Shown in pieces: positions 6,141 through 6,731 of a DNA stretch of 6,731 nt (positions are counted from its first letter, which is position 1; each line of letters starts with the position of its first letter). The position numbers and the translations under genes are program-made. The DNA is from CAZEJK01 sp964512045 (GTDB lineage Bacteria; Acidobacteriota; Thermoanaerobaculia; Thermoanaerobaculales; Sulfomarinibacteraceae): NCBI GenBank assembly GCA_964512045.1, contig CAZEJK010000279.1, forward strand, positions 1 to 6,731, given 5' to 3'. The notes below the pieces were generated by a model, which ran no database searches, was not told where the DNA came from, and worked only from the letters and a program-made list of their open reading frames with translations.

Positions 6141-6190
6141 TTGATCGTACGCTGCCGGCGGCGCTAGATTGAGCGTCTCAGGAGGTGCGG
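6141..6190 (+). promoter_or_regulatory. plus-strand promoter-like and Shine-Dalgarno-like signals facing nfuA
   Basis: TTGATC (6141-6146) and TAGATT (6165-6170) are spaced by 18 bp and each match four of six consensus positions. They are followed by a full AGGAGGT at 6180-6186, 4 nt before an ATG at 6191. The resulting 65-codon frame (MLDWFRRQNSGG..., stop at 6388) runs antisense into the end of nfuA. No recognised product is encoded, so I do not list it as a gene. Confidence 0.25.
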
Positions 6191-6201
6191 ATGCTCGACT
6201 G

Positions 6202-6217
6202 GTTCAGGCGCCAGAAC
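6202..6217. repeat. 16-bp imperfect palindrome just past the nfuA stop
   Basis: GTTC a GGCGCC a GAAC is symmetrical except for one A-A mismatch on each side of the GGCGCC core. It begins 8 nt after the nfuA stop codon on the minus strand. The RNA could form a short stem, but no T-tract follows, so it is either a weak 3'-end structure or a protein site. Confidence 0.3.
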
Positions 6218-6225
6218 TCCGGCGG

Positions 6226-6731
6226 TCAGCCGACGGGACGGTACGGATCGGCACCCTGTGAGTGGTCGGTGGCATCGACGACGCGAGAGATCTCCGGAAC
6301 CTCCTCCACGATGATCTTCTCGATGCCGTCGTGCATCGTCGCATGGGCGCTCGCGCAGCCCTGGCAGCCGCCACCGAGGATCACGTAGGCCGTATCGCCC
6401 TCGACACGGTTCAGCTCCGCCCAACCGCCGTGCTGCCCCAGCACCGGCACGATCCGCTCATCGATCACCGCCTGGACCTTCTGAGCCACTGGATCGTCCC
6501 ACTCCGGGTTGGCAGCGGGGTTGTCGATCTGAAAACCGGTTCCCGACTCGAGCTCGAGGTAGTCGATCGTGGCGCCTTCCATCATCCGAGCGGTCTCGGG
6601 GTCGACAAACACCGTGAACGGACCCGCGTCGATCCGCGCATCGTCCTCATGCGTGTCCGTTGAGCGCACCAGGTGCAGCTGGTAGCGGAACGTGTAGTTC
6701 CCGACCTTCATCGCACGCACGCGAAGCCCCT
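6226..6731 (-). CDS. nfuA: NfuA-like Fe-S carrier protein, 5' end beyond the window
   Basis: NfuA binds a [4Fe-4S] cluster, probably across a dimer, and passes it to client enzymes in the cytoplasm. The visible 167 residues contain most of an N-terminal A-type (IscA/HesB-like) domain, from GLRVRAMKVGN through FTVFVDPETARMMEGATIDY to GTGFQIDNPAANPEWDDP, then a NifU C-terminal domain. The latter has VIDERIVPVLGQHGGWAEL, then the cluster-binding GGGCQGCASA with the CxxC cysteines, and ends in a segment like the E. coli NfuA tail (TDHSQGADPY). The A-type domain lacks the three usual cysteines, as in E. coli NfuA. A GTG at 6720 could be called as start, but the frame stays open to the edge and GLR, encoded upstream of it, belongs to the conserved GLRVRV strand, so the true start lies outside. 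The pilT-like gene begins 174 bp downstream on the same strand. No promoter for this gene is in view. Confidence 0.88.
   Translation of the reverse strand, partial: GLRVRAMKVGNYTFRYQLHLVRSTDTHEDDARIDAGPFTVFVDPETARMMEGATIDYLELESGTGFQIDNPAANPEWDDPVAQKVQAVIDERIVPVLGQHGGWAELNRVEGDTAYVILGGGCQGCASAHATMHDGIEKIIVEEVPEISRVVDATDHSQGADPYRPVG

Overview
This is a GC-rich bacterial chromosomal window, gene-dense and with strong GGAGG-type ribosome binding sites. Type IV pilus retraction machinery carrying a regulatory N-terminal extension, a protein kinase-like signalling protein and an NfuA-type Fe-S carrier suggest a high-GC Gram-negative with elaborate signalling (Myxococcota, Acidobacteriota or a relative). 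The sequence alone does not fix the phylum. I see no tRNA, rRNA, insertion sequence, CRISPR array or prophage gene.

Layout. Positions 1-84 hold no gene I can support. A small DUF2007-family gene (85-366, minus) and pyrE (475-1152, plus) are divergent. The 108-bp region between their start codons carries a perfect 9+9 bp inverted repeat. pyrE converges on the end of a minus-strand cluster that runs from about 6051 down to 1216. In transcription order the cluster is: a PilT-type ATPase with an N-terminal cyclic-nucleotide-binding domain (6051-4204); 25 bp later a 511-residue tail-anchored protein with a degenerate class III cyclase domain followed by a degenerate protein kinase domain (4178-2643); an alpha/beta hydrolase coupled to it through an ATGA overlap (2646-1999); and, after 33 bp, an exported-looking metallo-beta-lactamase-fold hydrolase (1965-1216). 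The 3' part of an nfuA-like gene (minus) fills the right end. Its 5' end lies beyond position 6731.

How the parts may work together. The first two cluster genes form a coherent signalling unit. A pilus-retraction motor that keeps the canonical Glu/Arg of a cNMP-binding cassette lies next to a membrane-anchored protein whose two recognisable enzyme domains (cyclase, kinase) have both lost catalytic residues. The inference is that pilus retraction is gated by a nucleotide or nucleotide-like ligand and that the double pseudoenzyme acts as a membrane scaffold or sensor. This is a hypothesis from domain content and operon order, not a demonstrated system. The two downstream hydrolases may simply be co-transcribed. 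pyrE, the DUF2007 gene and nfuA are housekeeping or general genes.
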